A stretch of 64,000 nucleotides of DNA from Moheibacter sediminis (lineage in GTDB: Bacteria > Bacteroidota > Bacteroidia > Flavobacteriales > Weeksellaceae): positions 248,001 to 312,000 of the forward strand of contig NZ_FWXS01000003.1 in NCBI RefSeq assembly GCF_900176425.1, in the 5' to 3' direction. Made by a program: the position numbers and the translations under genes. This document shows positions 35,571-44,215 of this stretch, in pieces. The first letter of the stretch is position 1. Every line of letters starts with the position of its first letter. The notes under the pieces are model-generated. The model worked only from the letters and a program-made list of their open reading frames with translations. It was not told the origin of the DNA and did no database searches.

Positions 35571-36671
35571 TTAATTGCATTCTCCTTCTAAAGAATTGAT
35601 CCATTGCGTAGTCAGAGTCACAGCCTCGTCATGGACTAAACTTCTGCCAATCATAGGCATTCTGATATTTTCTAAATCTGATTTAATTCTATGGTACATA
35701 GCAGATTTCCCTGGATTATTAGGAACCACTATATGTGTCACCTCTTCTCCAACAAATCCGCTGATGTTAATGTTTGGAACAATGCATACTCCTAAATTCA
35801 GCGGATCAGCCGTTTCAGAATAAGCAAGTTTTATAGGTAGGTAATTGCAGTGTCCGGTTTCGTTGTGGCAATGTGCACAGTTGATATCTAAGTAAGAACG
35901 GATCCGTTGATCCAGTGATTTTGAATTGTCAGTATAATTGACCATAGATACTATATTGCCAGGGGAACCTATATTCAGATACCCAAACTCTTCCCATTTT
36001 TCAATTTGGTTTTTATTTCCGTCAGAATAATTAATATTAAAATTCAAATTTTGTGGCTTAGGTCCAATCGGAATTGCAGCTTCAATTTGTTTGTGGCAAG
36101 TCAAACATTCTGATTTCGAAGGAATTCGATAAAGTACATTCTTAGTTTCCCCGTTTTGCGACCATTCAACGGGTACAAAACTTCCTTCCATATCGAGAAC
36201 AGCTTCGTCTTGGGTATCATTCCATTTATAATTCGCAAATATCCATTCACTCCCTTTCTTGATCATCAAACGTGTTTCCAATATTTTTTTTGAATTATTC
36301 GGAGCTACATTATTGTAATAAAAATTTTTAATCAAAACTGTGCTTGAAGGGAAATTGAAAATTTTATCATCGGCAACATAATTGGCGCTTACACCATCTG
36401 GCATCCAGACAAATCTAGATTTCAATGCATAGTCAGTAAAAAGAGAAGAAATAGGTTCATAGGGTAAAACTCCATAAACAGGATCTAAATTAGCTAAGTT
36501 TCCTTTGAAAAAATTATAATCGGAAAGTTTAGGATAAGGTACTGCATTGATATCGAAAATAACCGGAGAAACTTCCGTTGGAGTTTCGTCAATTGGTCCG
36601 TCATTATCTGAAGAGCAGCCAACTATTGTAAAAAGAATAATTAAAAAAAATAAAGAATAAATTTGTCTCAT
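35571..36671 (-). CDS. Diheme c-type cytochrome lipoprotein (SO2930-like)
   Basis: A 366-residue lipoprotein (lipobox IVGCSS, Cys at about residue 19) with two c-type haem-binding motifs: CLTCH (in SKSECLTCHKQIEAA) and CAHCH (LDINCAHCHNETGHC). The N-terminal half has FDINAVPYPKLSDYNFFKGN and LFTDYALKSRFVWMP, which fit the SO2930/TIGR03806 diheme cytochrome family. It is likely an electron-transfer protein on the periplasmic or outer face. It is followed on the same strand after 12 bases by an ASPIC/FG-GAP T9SS protein. Confidence 0.82.
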   Translation of the reverse strand: MRQIYSLFFLIILFTIVGCSSDNDGPIDETPTEVSPVIFDINAVPYPKLSDYNFFKGNLANLDPVYGVLPYEPISSLFTDYALKSRFVWMPDGVSANYVADDKIFNFPSSTVLIKNFYYNNVAPNNSKKILETRLMIKKGSEWIFANYKWNDTQDEAVLDMEGSFVPVEWSQNGETKNVLYRIPSKSECLTCHKQIEAAIPIGPKPQNLNFNINYSDGNKNQIEKWEEFGYLNIGSPGNIVSMVNYTDNSKSLDQRIRSYLDINCAHCHNETGHCNYLPIKLAYSETADPLNLGVCIVPNINISGFVGEEVTHIVVPNNPGKSAMYHRIKSDLENIRMPMIGRSLVHDEAVTLTTQWINSLEGECN

Positions 36672-36754
36672 GTGTAGTTATGTGTGTAAAAAACAATCGA
36701 AGTTAAGAAAATATTAATGACATTAGTCATGTGTGATAAATTATTTTCACATCA

Positions 36755-36786
36755 TTTGACTAATTTAATTTCACTCTATATATTTG
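36755..36786 (+). promoter_or_regulatory. Promoter overlapping the Smr gene start (TTTG-N20-TATATTTG)
   Basis: TTTG at 36755-36758 and TATATTTG at 36779-36786 are 20 bases apart. The -7 element contains the TTG at 36784-36786, and the expected transcription start near 36790 coincides with a GTG codon. Confidence 0.7.
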
Positions 36787-36789
36787 GCT

Positions 36790-37284
36790 GTGTTTAAAGT
36801 AGGAGATAAAATAAAAATAATCGATGACGACCAGACCGGTACTGTCATAAAAGTTAGTAAACAAGGCGTTTCAATCCTGAATGAACATGGATTTGAAGAA
36901 ACTTTCAGTGCCTCGGAACTCATTCTCAATCAGGAATTGCTTATCAATGATTTTAATCCAAAACCCGAAACCAAACCCATCAAAAGTAAACCTCATCAAA
37001 GCGATGCTCCTAAAGAAATCGATTTGCACATAGGTCATTTAGTAGATTATCCTTCCGGTTTAAGCAATTATGAAATGTTGCAAATTCAATTGAATAAAGT
37101 AAAATACGAAATTGATTCCGCAAGAACTGACAAACGGAACCGAATTATTTTCATCCACGGACACGGCAGTGGAAAACTCCGTGAAGAACTGTATAAATTG
37201 CTCGAAGCCCAGTCTCGACTTGAATACTATGACGCATCATTCCAAAAATACAAACTTGGCGCCACCGAAGTCCGACTATTTTAA
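36790..37284 (+). CDS. Smr-domain protein (DUF2027/MutS2 C-terminal type)
   Basis: A protein of about 164 residues with an N-terminal SH3-like part (VFKVGDKIKIIDDDQTGTV) and a C-terminal Smr domain: EIDLHIGHLVD, then RIIFIHGHGSGKLREEL (the HGxGxG-type nuclease loop) and the final GATEVRLF. Smr domains bind or nick nucleic acids and also act in ribosome rescue. No ATG exists near the start. TTG at 36784 lies inside the -7 promoter element, so I prefer GTG at 36790, which would make the mRNA leaderless or nearly so. Confidence 0.82.
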   Translation: MFKVGDKIKIIDDDQTGTVIKVSKQGVSILNEHGFEETFSASELILNQELLINDFNPKPETKPIKSKPHQSDAPKEIDLHIGHLVDYPSGLSNYEMLQIQLNKVKYEIDSARTDKRNRIIFIHGHGSGKLREELYKLLEAQSRLEYYDASFQKYKLGATEVRLF

Positions 37285-37348
37285 ACCAATAAAAAAGAGA
37301 ACCCAATCCAATTGAATTCTCTCATATTATAAAAATGGAAAATTAAAA

Positions 37349-37597
37349 TTACATCATCGCCGTTCTTGGGTACCAAACACTGCACAAAATCCCCTCACTT
37401 GCTTTCTGAGGATGCGCGCAATTAATAGTCTGAAATTTCACACATTTCAAACAATCATCATCTCTGTGCAAAACCGCTTTGAACTGATATGCCTCACAAA
37501 CCTGATTTTCACTCACCACGATTTCCTGCACAGCACAAATCTGCCCATTTATAAAATTCTCACAGTTTCCACAACATTTTGCCAATTGAACATTCAT
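37349..37597 (-). CDS. Small cysteine-rich protein
   Basis: An 82-residue protein with 10 cysteines, including KCCGNCENF, GQICAVQ and DCLKCVKF, plus CAHP and a C near the end. The spacing suggests zinc or Fe-S binding. I do not recognise the family. There is no signal peptide, so it is cytosolic. A -7 element TAAATTTG lies upstream on the minus strand (37630 to 37623). Confidence 0.72.
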   Translation of the reverse strand: MNVQLAKCCGNCENFINGQICAVQEIVVSENQVCEAYQFKAVLHRDDDCLKCVKFQTINCAHPQKASEGILCSVWYPRTAMM

Positions 37598-37892
37598 AAC
37601 TAAGATTTTTAAAATTATAAATCAAATTTAAGAATTACCAAATCAAGAATAATTTTAAATAACTGAATTTCAGTTATTTGTATTTAGAATGAATTAAATT
37701 AGGATTTTAAACCCTCTTAAATCAAATCTCTAAGTTCTTATTTTTAACCTCTGAATTTATAATTTGGACGCCTTATCGCGCTTCTCCGGGGTACGCTGTC
37801 GCTTCCGTCTTCCGCTTCGCTTCAGACCGACTCGTTCCTCGCCGCCCTGCATATCGCGGGCGCAAATCCGCTTACACTGATATTTAACCCAA
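37598..37892. other. Intergenic region with GC-rich island
   Basis: No gene was seen. The segment 37768-37871 is strongly GC-rich for this genome (37 of 60 bases are G or C at 37781-37840) and pyrimidine-rich on the plus strand. The heptamer TATCGCG occurs at both ends (37774-37780 and 37852-37858). It looks like an extragenic repeat element. Confidence 0.5.
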
Positions 37893-37926
37893 TAAAAAAA
37901 TGCCATCTTCAAAAACAGACGGCATT
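37893..37926 (-). terminator. Terminator of the accB-accC operon
   Basis: On the minus strand ATGCCGTCT (37925 to 37917) pairs with AGATGGCAT (37908 to 37900), one G-T pair, followed by seven T residues. Confidence 0.88.
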
Positions 37927-37954
37927 TTCATTATTTATAGAATGAATAAATTCC

Positions 37955-39313
37955 TTAAAAACGATCCGCGTAAGTTGGATCCAACACAAAATCTTCCATA
38001 AACTTCGTCGTGTAATTTCCTGCGATAAAATCAGGATTGTCCATCAACTGTCTGTGGAAAGGTACTGTAGTTTTGATTCCTTCGATGTAGAATTCTTCCA
38101 AAGCACGACGCATTTTCGCCAAAGATTCCTCACGCGACTGAGAAGTCACAATCAACTTCGCAATCATCGAATCATAAAACGGTGGAATCTGGTAACCTGC
38201 GTAAACATGCGTATCCACACGAACACCGTGTCCACCCGGAATGTTGATATTCGTAATCAATCCCGGTGAAGGACGGAATCCTGCGTAAGGATCCTCCGCG
38301 TTGATTCTACATTCAATCGAATGTAATTTCGGGAAATAATTTTTTCCGGAAATTTTCTGACCCGCAGCCAAAAGAATTTGTTCTTTAACTAAGTCGTAGT
38401 CAATTACTTGTTCTGTAATTGGGTGTTCCACCTGGATTCTCGTATTCATTTCCATGAAATAAAAATCTCCGTGTTTGTCTACCAAAAATTCAATGGTTCC
38501 AACACCTTCATATCCGATATATTCAGCCGCTTTTACAGCCGCATTCCCCATTCTTTCTCTCAAATCATCTGTCATGAAAGGAGAAGGCGTTTCTTCAACC
38601 AATTTCTGGTGACGACGCTGAACCGAACAGTCTCTTTCAGACAAGTGACAAGCTCTTCCGGTATAATCTCCTGCAACCTGGATTTCAATATGACGAGGTT
38701 CCTCGATTAATTTCTCCATGTACATGCCACCGTTTCCGAAAGCAGCAGTTGCTTCCTGAACCGCAGATTCCCAGTGTTTTTCAAGCTCATTTTCTGCCCA
38801 AACAGCACGCATTCCTTTTCCACCCCCACCGGCAGTAGCTTTGATCATTACAGGATATCCGATTTTTTTCGCGATTTTTTTCGCTTCAGCATAATCTTTC
38901 AAAATCCCTTCAGAACCCGGAACTACAGGAACTCCAGCTTCGATCATCGTAGCTTTTGCAGTTGCTTTGTCACCCATTTTGTCTATGTGTTCCGGAGAAG
39001 CACCGATGAATTTGATGCCATGTTCGCGACAAGTTTTGGAAAATTTAGAATTTTCTGAAAGAAATCCGTAACCCGGATGTATAGCGTCAGCATCTGTAAT
39101 TTCAGCAGCTGAAATGATATTGGTAATTTTTAAATAAGACTCAGCACTCGATGGTGGTCCGATACAAACGGCTTCGTCTGCAAAACGTACGTGCAAACTG
39201 TCTTGGTCTGCAGTAGAATAAACCGCTACGGTTTTGATTCCCATTTCTTTTGCGGTACGGATTACGCGCATCGCAATCTCACCTCGGTTTGCAATTAATA
39301 TTTTTTTAAACAT
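37955..39313 (-). CDS. accC: Biotin carboxylase subunit of acetyl-CoA carboxylase
   Basis: A 452-residue ATP-grasp enzyme that carboxylates the biotin on AccB using bicarbonate and ATP, the first step of fatty-acid synthesis. It has the N-terminal [20 protein letters not shown], the glycine-rich ATP loop [28 protein letters not shown] and [16 protein letters not shown] with the catalytic/Mg residues. The length is that of stand-alone AccC. It is 20 bases downstream of accB and is followed by a terminator. Confidence 0.97.
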   Translation of the reverse strand: MFKKILIANRGEIAMRVIRTAKEMGIKTVAVYSTADQDSLHVRFADEAVCIGPPSSAESYLKITNIISAAEITDADAIHPGYGFLSENSKFSKTCREHGIKFIGASPEHIDKMGDKATAKATMIEAGVPVVPGSEGILKDYAEAKKIAKKIGYPVMIKATAGGGGKGMRAVWAENELEKHWESAVQEATAAFGNGGMYMEKLIEEPRHIEIQVAGDYTGRACHLSERDCSVQRRHQKLVEETPSPFMTDDLRERMGNAAVKAAEYIGYEGVGTIEFLVDKHGDFYFMEMNTRIQVEHPITEQVIDYDLVKEQILLAAGQKISGKNYFPKLHSIECRINAEDPYAGFRPSPGLITNINIPGGHGVRVDTHVYAGYQIPPFYDSMIAKLIVTSQSREESLAKMRRALEEFYIEGIKTTVPFHRQLMDNPDFIAGNYTTKFMEDFVLDPTYADRF

Positions 39314-39332
39314 ATTTTGCTTTTTTGGTGAT

Positions 39333-39818
39333 TTAAGAAGGATCGATTAGAAACAATGGCTGATCGTACTCGATTGGAGTCGCATCGTCTGCCAGAATTT
39401 TCACAATTTTACCTGAAACTTCAGATTCAATTTCATTGAATAATTTCATGGCTTCCACAATACAAAGTACACTTCCCGGTGAAACGCTGTCTCCTACAGA
39501 AACAAATGCATCTTTTCCAGGTCCTGATGAACGGTAAAAAGTTCCGATCATTGGAGATTTTACAGTGATGTATTTTGAATTGTCCTCAGCAGGTGCTGCT
39601 TCAGCTTTGCTTTCGCCGACTGCAGGAGCAGAAGGTTGAAATGCCTGTGGAGCTTGTTGCATCATTGGTTGCTGCATCATTTGTGGTTGTGCATACGTAA
39701 TGGTTTGTCCGCCAATGTTTTTGATTTTTATTTCAAATTCTTCAAGTTTCAAACTGACTTCAGCAACTTCTGATTTTGATACGAATCTGATCAGGTTTTG
39801 TATTTCTTTAATGTCCAT
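39333..39818 (-). CDS. accB: Biotin carboxyl carrier protein
   Basis: A 161-residue BCCP. The N-terminal part ([20 protein letters not shown]) is followed by a Gln/Met/Pro-rich flexible linker ([17 protein letters not shown]) and a biotinyl domain with the biotinylated K125 in [11 protein letters not shown]. It carries CO2 from AccC to the carboxyltransferase. A TACTTTTG -7-like element lies upstream on the minus strand (39865 to 39858). The accB-accC pair is standard. Confidence 0.96.
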   Translation of the reverse strand: MDIKEIQNLIRFVSKSEVAEVSLKLEEFEIKIKNIGGQTITYAQPQMMQQPMMQQAPQAFQPSAPAVGESKAEAAPAEDNSKYITVKSPMIGTFYRSSGPGKDAFVSVGDSVSPGSVLCIVEAMKLFNEIESEVSGKIVKILADDATPIEYDQPLFLIDPS

Positions 39819-39989
39819 AACTGTGTTTTATTTTTATAAAAATTGCGGTAGGAATTTCAAAAGTAAAATAAAAGTATGAAATGAGCATAAAAATCTACCT
39901 TTAAGATGGCGATTTTTTACACAAACTTCTGTGTCTGCTGACATGCAGGCATATGACTTTTAATTTAATTAAAATAGAATAGATGAAAA

Positions 39990-40030
39990 AATTGAAAAAG
40001 CTGTCTCTAAATTTTAGAAACAGCTTTTTA
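39990..40030 (-). terminator. Terminator after rpmF
   Basis: AAAAAGCTGT and ACAGCTTTTT (39995-40004 and 40020-40029) form the outer stem, and TCTAAA/TTTAGA extends it inside, with one mismatch. T-tracts exist for both strands. Confidence 0.8.
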
Positions 40031-40048
40031 ATTTTCTTATCAATAGAA

Positions 40049-40249
40049 TTATTCTACTTCTTCGTCTTGTTGTTTTGACATTACGACTTTCCCTCTGTAG
40101 TACATTTTACCGTCAAGCCAGTAAGCTCTGTGGTAAAGATGTGCTTCTCCGGTTGCTTTGTCAACAGCCAATTGAGGTGCTTCGATTTTGTAATGCGTTC
40201 TACGTTTATCTCTTCTCGTAGTGGACTGTCGTCTCTTAGGATGTGCCAT
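40049..40249 (-). CDS. rpmF: 50S ribosomal protein L32 (bL32)
   Basis: A 66-residue bL32 starting [20 protein letters not shown] with the [19 protein letters not shown] segment. The zinc-binding cysteines of some L32 proteins are absent, as is common in Bacteroidota. It lies 15 bases after the DUF177 gene, the usual partner in fatty-acid/phospholipid clusters. Confidence 0.97.
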   Translation of the reverse strand: MAHPKRRQSTTRRDKRRTHYKIEAPQLAVDKATGEAHLYHRAYWLDGKMYYRGKVVMSKQQDEEVE

Positions 40250-40264
40250 AACTTATATTATTTC

Positions 40265-40822
40265 TCAGTTATTATTTTTTAGTTTTTTCAATTGTTCCCA
40301 ACGAGGGTCTATTTCTTCGTCGTTTGAATTTTCTTCTTCAATTATTTCACTTTCATTGTCAAGGCTGTATTGGTTAAGCAATTCCAACATTTTAGAATGG
40401 CTTTTTCCACTTTCAACATCCGGATGAATTCTTTTTATGGGCAAAGCCAGCAAAGTCATTTCATATACCATCTGTGCGATATTGACAGAATGTTCTCCTT
40501 GCGGAATCACCCAAACTTCATCATCAGAATAGTCGTGTTCTTCTCCGAATTTTACAATGACATCAGATTTCCCTTTAATTTTCTGACTATAAGGCTCGTT
40601 GGTCAAATCACAATTGAGTTCGACTGTACCTTTTAATTTGAAATGCAATTCAAGAAAATTATTTTTCTTATCCAGAACTAATTTCAATTTCAAATCAGGT
40701 TTTTGGAAATCCTGTTCAAATTCAAACAAATCAAAGAACGGCTGAGTGATGTGAAATTCGAAATCATGCTCTCCCAAATTCAATCCTGAAAAGGAAACAT
40801 TATAATATCTAAACTTTTCCAT
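40265..40822 (-). CDS. DUF177 (YceD) family protein
   Basis: A 185-residue protein of the YceD/DUF177 family, which nearly always precedes rpmF; members have been linked to 23S rRNA accumulation. It has ELNCDLTNEPYSQKIKG in the middle, and the acidic C-terminus (NDEEIDPRWEQLKKLKN) carries the conserved DPRW motif. I chose the ATG at 40822 because the upstream TTG at 40840 lies inside a TATCTTTG -7 element. Confidence 0.9.
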   Translation of the reverse strand: MEKFRYYNVSFSGLNLGEHDFEFHITQPFFDLFEFEQDFQKPDLKLKLVLDKKNNFLELHFKLKGTVELNCDLTNEPYSQKIKGKSDVIVKFGEEHDYSDDEVWVIPQGEHSVNIAQMVYEMTLLALPIKRIHPDVESGKSHSKMLELLNQYSLDNESEIIEEENSNDEEIDPRWEQLKKLKNNN

Positions 40823-40837
40823 AACCCAAACGGACGG

Positions 40838-40866
40838 CAAAGATAATACATCTACTTGAAATACAA
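40838..40866 (-). promoter_or_regulatory. Promoter of DUF177-rpmF (TTG-N18-TATCTTTG)
   Basis: On the minus strand TTG (40866 to 40864) and TATCTTTG (40845 to 40838) are 18 bases apart. The leader to the ATG at 40822 is about 12 bases. Confidence 0.65.
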
Positions 40867-40881
40867 TGAAGTTTTGTGAAA

Positions 40882-42477
40882 TTATTTTTTGATAAACTTC
40901 GTCGAAAATGTTTGTTTGTCTGTCATCACTTTTACAATATAATTTCCGCTGGGTAAAGCAGATACGTTGACAGAAATTTTTGAATTCATTTTTTTCAGAA
41001 TTAATTTTCCAGAAAGGTCATAAATCTGTGTTTCCTTTATGATGGATCCTGCTGGCAGGTTCAAGTGCAATTCATTATTTACAGGATTCGGATAGATTTC
41101 AAGTTTGTTCACTTGACCCAATTCTACCGTTCCCATTTCAGAAAACTTCAACTTCCACAATTCAACTCCATGATTATCAAATTCTGCTTTGAAATATAAT
41201 TCATCATTGAAAACCGTAAAAAATGGTAAAAAGTACAATGGACTCTGTGCCGTATTTCCTTCAGGAACAATCTTTACTGTTCCTTCTTCTGTTCCATTGG
41301 TCATCCAAAGTTCGCTTCCATTGGTTCCGTCAATGGCAACGAAAAAGAGTTTGTTCTGATAAGTTCCAAAGAAATTTGGCGCAGAATACCCGTTGGGGTT
41401 GATATCTTTAAGCATAAAGGTTCCTGCTTCGGTTCCATCAGTTACCCACAATTCTTCAGAATGAGTTCCATCTGTTGCTTGGAAATAAATTTTACCGTTA
41501 AATGCAATCAAAGCGCCCGGAAAAGAGTCTTCCATTCCTGGATTGATGTCTTTCACCATCATCGTTCCTTCTTCAGTTCCGTCCGTTACCCACAGTTCCC
41601 TTCCGTGTTCGCCATCATTGGCCCTGAAATAAATTTTTCCATTTAAAACCGTCAACTCATTCGGACCTGAACCTTCGTTTGGATTGATGTCTTTTATTTT
41701 AACAGTTCCAGTTTCGGTACCATCGGTCATCCACAATTCATCGCCATATTGGTCATCTGCACGGAAAAACATTTTGTCATTTAAAACCATAAAATTGCGC
41801 GGATAAGAATCAAACGAAGTGTCAATATCTTTTACCATATATGTTCCGGTTTCCGTGCCATCCGTAACCCAAAGTTCTGAGCCATGAATGCCATCAGCTG
41901 CCTGAAAGTAAACCTTCCCATTGAATTCTGTGAACCCATAAGGATAAGAACTGTCTGAAGGGTGGATGTTTTTTAGCATGGTCGTTCCTTCTGCTGTTCC
42001 GTCACTGATCCAAACTTCTTCTCCATTAGTTCCATCGTTGGCAGTAAACAAAACTTTTTCTCCAAATTTGAAAAAATTCAAAGGAACTGAACTGTTACCA
42101 CCTACCAAAATATCCTTCAGTATATAGGTTCCAGCTTCCGCTCCATCCGTAATCCATAATTCAATTCCGTGAGAATCATCATTGGCAGAGAAAATCAATT
42201 TCCCGTTTATTTCAGTCAAATTGGAAATGCTGGAATTTCCATCAGGGTTTAAATCTTTGATAAGCAAAGTTCCTGATTCAGTTCCGTCAGTGAACCACAA
42301 TTCTTCATTGTGAACTCCGTCATCTGCGGAAAAATATAATTTATCATTGAAAACTTTGAGTTGTGAAATGCTGCTTTCTCCGTTAGGATTGATGTCTTTG
42401 AGTAAATTAATTTCAGTTTCCTGACTCCAGGCATTGATCAATAACAAGGATACTAAAATTGTAAAAGTCTTTTTCAT
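40882..42477 (-). CDS. ELWxxDGT-repeat protein with T9SS sorting domain
   Basis: A 531-residue secreted protein. The signal peptide MKKTFTILVSLLLINAWSQ is followed by about ten near-regular repeats of 47-48 residues containing ELWFTDGTESGT or variants, each ending with a KDINP-type motif. The C-terminus is a T9SS type A domain (KLEIYPNPVNNELHLNLPAG, ALPSGNYIVKV). Such repeats probably form a beta-propeller on the cell surface. The gene sits between DUF177 and pdxA on the same strand. No enzymatic residues are evident. Confidence 0.9.
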   Translation of the reverse strand: MKKTFTILVSLLLINAWSQETEINLLKDINPNGESSISQLKVFNDKLYFSADDGVHNEELWFTDGTESGTLLIKDLNPDGNSSISNLTEINGKLIFSANDDSHGIELWITDGAEAGTYILKDILVGGNSSVPLNFFKFGEKVLFTANDGTNGEEVWISDGTAEGTTMLKNIHPSDSSYPYGFTEFNGKVYFQAADGIHGSELWVTDGTETGTYMVKDIDTSFDSYPRNFMVLNDKMFFRADDQYGDELWMTDGTETGTVKIKDINPNEGSGPNELTVLNGKIYFRANDGEHGRELWVTDGTEEGTMMVKDINPGMEDSFPGALIAFNGKIYFQATDGTHSEELWVTDGTEAGTFMLKDINPNGYSAPNFFGTYQNKLFFVAIDGTNGSELWMTNGTEEGTVKIVPEGNTAQSPLYFLPFFTVFNDELYFKAEFDNHGVELWKLKFSEMGTVELGQVNKLEIYPNPVNNELHLNLPAGSIIKETQIYDLSGKLILKKMNSKISVNVSALPSGNYIVKVMTDKQTFSTKFIKK

Positions 42478-42549
42478 TTTTCAAAATTAGATGGCAAGTT
42501 AAAGAATCCAAATGAAAATCTGGATGAGATTACGTTTTCTTAACACATA

Positions 42550-42912
42550 TTATTTCTGAGAATTTTCAATTATCTGAATGTCTTTCTCCGATTTCAAAAT
42601 AATTTCAGGTTTGTCTTTGTAAAGAATCAATTTGCCTGTTACACAAAATGATTTTTCTGGTAAAAAATCAGCCGGAATATAACTGAAATTTTTCAAATCT
42701 TTTTCAAAAATGGCCAATGTCAAAGGATTGTCGGGATAAGATTTTCCGACATTCAGTAAAGTCATTCCGTTGCTTTTGATGATGTAAGAGCCATAGATTT
42801 TATCGCAAATCGTAACTTTTTTGTCAAAATTTTGTGGAATTTCTTCAAGTGAAATTTGTTTTTGAGCAAATGAAATTGAACTCAATAAAAGCATAAAATA
42901 AAGTATTTTCAT
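42550..42912 (-). CDS. Secreted OB-fold-like hypothetical protein
   Basis: A 120-residue protein with a signal peptide (MKILYFMLLLSSISFAQ). The mature part has KSFCVTGKLILYKDKPEIIL, a pattern found in small OB-fold proteins of Bacteroidota whose role is unknown. It is likely periplasmic. Its position between pdxA and the ELWxxDGT gene gives no strong functional hint. Confidence 0.7.
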   Translation of the reverse strand: MKILYFMLLLSSISFAQKQISLEEIPQNFDKKVTICDKIYGSYIIKSNGMTLLNVGKSYPDNPLTLAIFEKDLKNFSYIPADFLPEKSFCVTGKLILYKDKPEIILKSEKDIQIIENSQK

Positions 42913-42956
42913 AATAGGGTAAACTTGTTGGTTTTACTAAACTATGAAAAATAATT

Positions 42957-44024
42957 TTATCTGCTCTCTCTTTCTAATTTTATTTCTCTCGTTTTCAAAA
43001 CATTTTGGGTAAGTTCTGCATATTCTGTTCGGTTTTTAAAAATTTCAATTGCCGTAAAAACAGCTTCTTTGAACGAAGTTTCATCTGCGATTCCTTTTCC
43101 TGCTATGTCATAAGCTGTTCCATGATCGGGCGAAGTGCGTACGAACGGAAGCGAAGCCGTGTAGTTCACACCTTCTTCAAAACACAAAGTTTTAAACGGA
43201 ATCAAAGCTTGGTCGTGGTACATGCCCAAAACTGCATCAAAAGTTTCGATGTTTGAAGACGTGAAAAAACTATCAGCCGCATAAGGTCCAAAAACCAACA
43301 TTCCTTTTTCATAAAGGGATTGAATGGCAGGCATGATAATTTCTTGTTCTTCCGAACCGAGCAATCCATTGTCGCCCGAATGAGGATTTAATCCTAAAAC
43401 GGCAATTTTTGGTTTTCTGACGCCAAAATCAACTTTTAAACTTTGATGCAAGGCTTCAACTTTTTCAGTAATATTTTCTTTGTTGATTTTTTGCGCCACA
43501 TCTTTAAGCGGAATGTGCTGCGTTACCAAGCTTACTTTCAGCATTTCCGTAACCAAAAACATAAGAGGTTTTCCTTTCCAAACTTCTCCTAAATATTCGG
43601 TGTGGCCAGGGAAGTTGAAGTTTTCTGATTGGATGTTTTTCTTATTAATTGGCGCGGTTACCAAAACATCACAAACTCCATTCTGAACGGATTCTGCAGC
43701 GGCTTTTAAAGATTCGTAAGCGTATTTTCCAGAAGTTTCAGTGGGGTTTCCAAATTCCAATTTTGCAGGCTCTTTCCATAGATTCACCACATTGATCTTA
43801 CGGTCAACAGCTTGTTCAGCAGAATTAATTCCAAAAAACTGCAGTGAATTGTCATTCAACAAATCTTTGTATTGCGACAAATGTTTGGTCGAGCCAAAAA
43901 TTACAGGAGTGAAAAAATCGAGGATATTTTTATCAAGCAAAGTTTTTACGATGATTTCATATCCGATTCCGTTGGCATCACCGACTGAGATTGCTACACG
44001 TATTTTTTTATCTGGAGTTGTCAT
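42957..44024 (-). CDS. pdxA: 4-hydroxythreonine-4-phosphate dehydrogenase
   Basis: A 355-residue PdxA, which oxidises 4-phosphohydroxy-L-threonine in pyridoxal-phosphate synthesis with NAD. Family motifs include ISVGDANGIGYEIIVKTL, VTAPINKKNIQ, FPGHTEYLGE (metal His), LGLNPHSGDNGLLGSEE, YHDQALIPFK and RTSPDHGTAYDIAGKG. Its own promoter lies upstream at 44050-44083. Close homologues often sit directly before DUF177-rpmF; here two extra genes are in between. Confidence 0.96.
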   Translation of the reverse strand: MTTPDKKIRVAISVGDANGIGYEIIVKTLLDKNILDFFTPVIFGSTKHLSQYKDLLNDNSLQFFGINSAEQAVDRKINVVNLWKEPAKLEFGNPTETSGKYAYESLKAAAESVQNGVCDVLVTAPINKKNIQSENFNFPGHTEYLGEVWKGKPLMFLVTEMLKVSLVTQHIPLKDVAQKINKENITEKVEALHQSLKVDFGVRKPKIAVLGLNPHSGDNGLLGSEEQEIIMPAIQSLYEKGMLVFGPYAADSFFTSSNIETFDAVLGMYHDQALIPFKTLCFEEGVNYTASLPFVRTSPDHGTAYDIAGKGIADETSFKEAVFTAIEIFKNRTEYAELTQNVLKTREIKLERESR

Positions 44025-44049
44025 TAATTCTGTGTAAAATAAATTTGAA

Positions 44050-44083
44050 CAAAGGTAAGGTTAAAAAATGAGTGAAAAGTCAA
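44050..44083 (-). promoter_or_regulatory. Promoter of pdxA (TTTG-N22-TACCTTTG)
   Basis: On the minus strand TTTG (44083 to 44080) and TACCTTTG (44057 to 44050) are 22 bases apart, within the accepted 17-23 range. Confidence 0.55.
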
Positions 44084-44215
44084 AAGTGAAAAGTAGAAAA
44101 TGGGAAGATTTTGTAAGGTAATATTAAGTTGTAAAATAAAAACATCTAGCTTCTAACATCACTCATCCAACAAAAATCCGTACCTTAGTCAATCAAAACA
44201 AACAATACAAAAGTG

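Noticed and set aside
36784-36789. TTG at 36784 as the Smr gene start
   Set aside because: It lies inside the -7 box; kept only as an alternative to the GTG at 36790.
40823-40840. Upstream TTG start for the DUF177 gene (adds MPSVWV)
   Set aside because: The TTG is part of the TATCTTTG -7 promoter element, so it would not be in the transcript; the ATG at 40822 fits the family.
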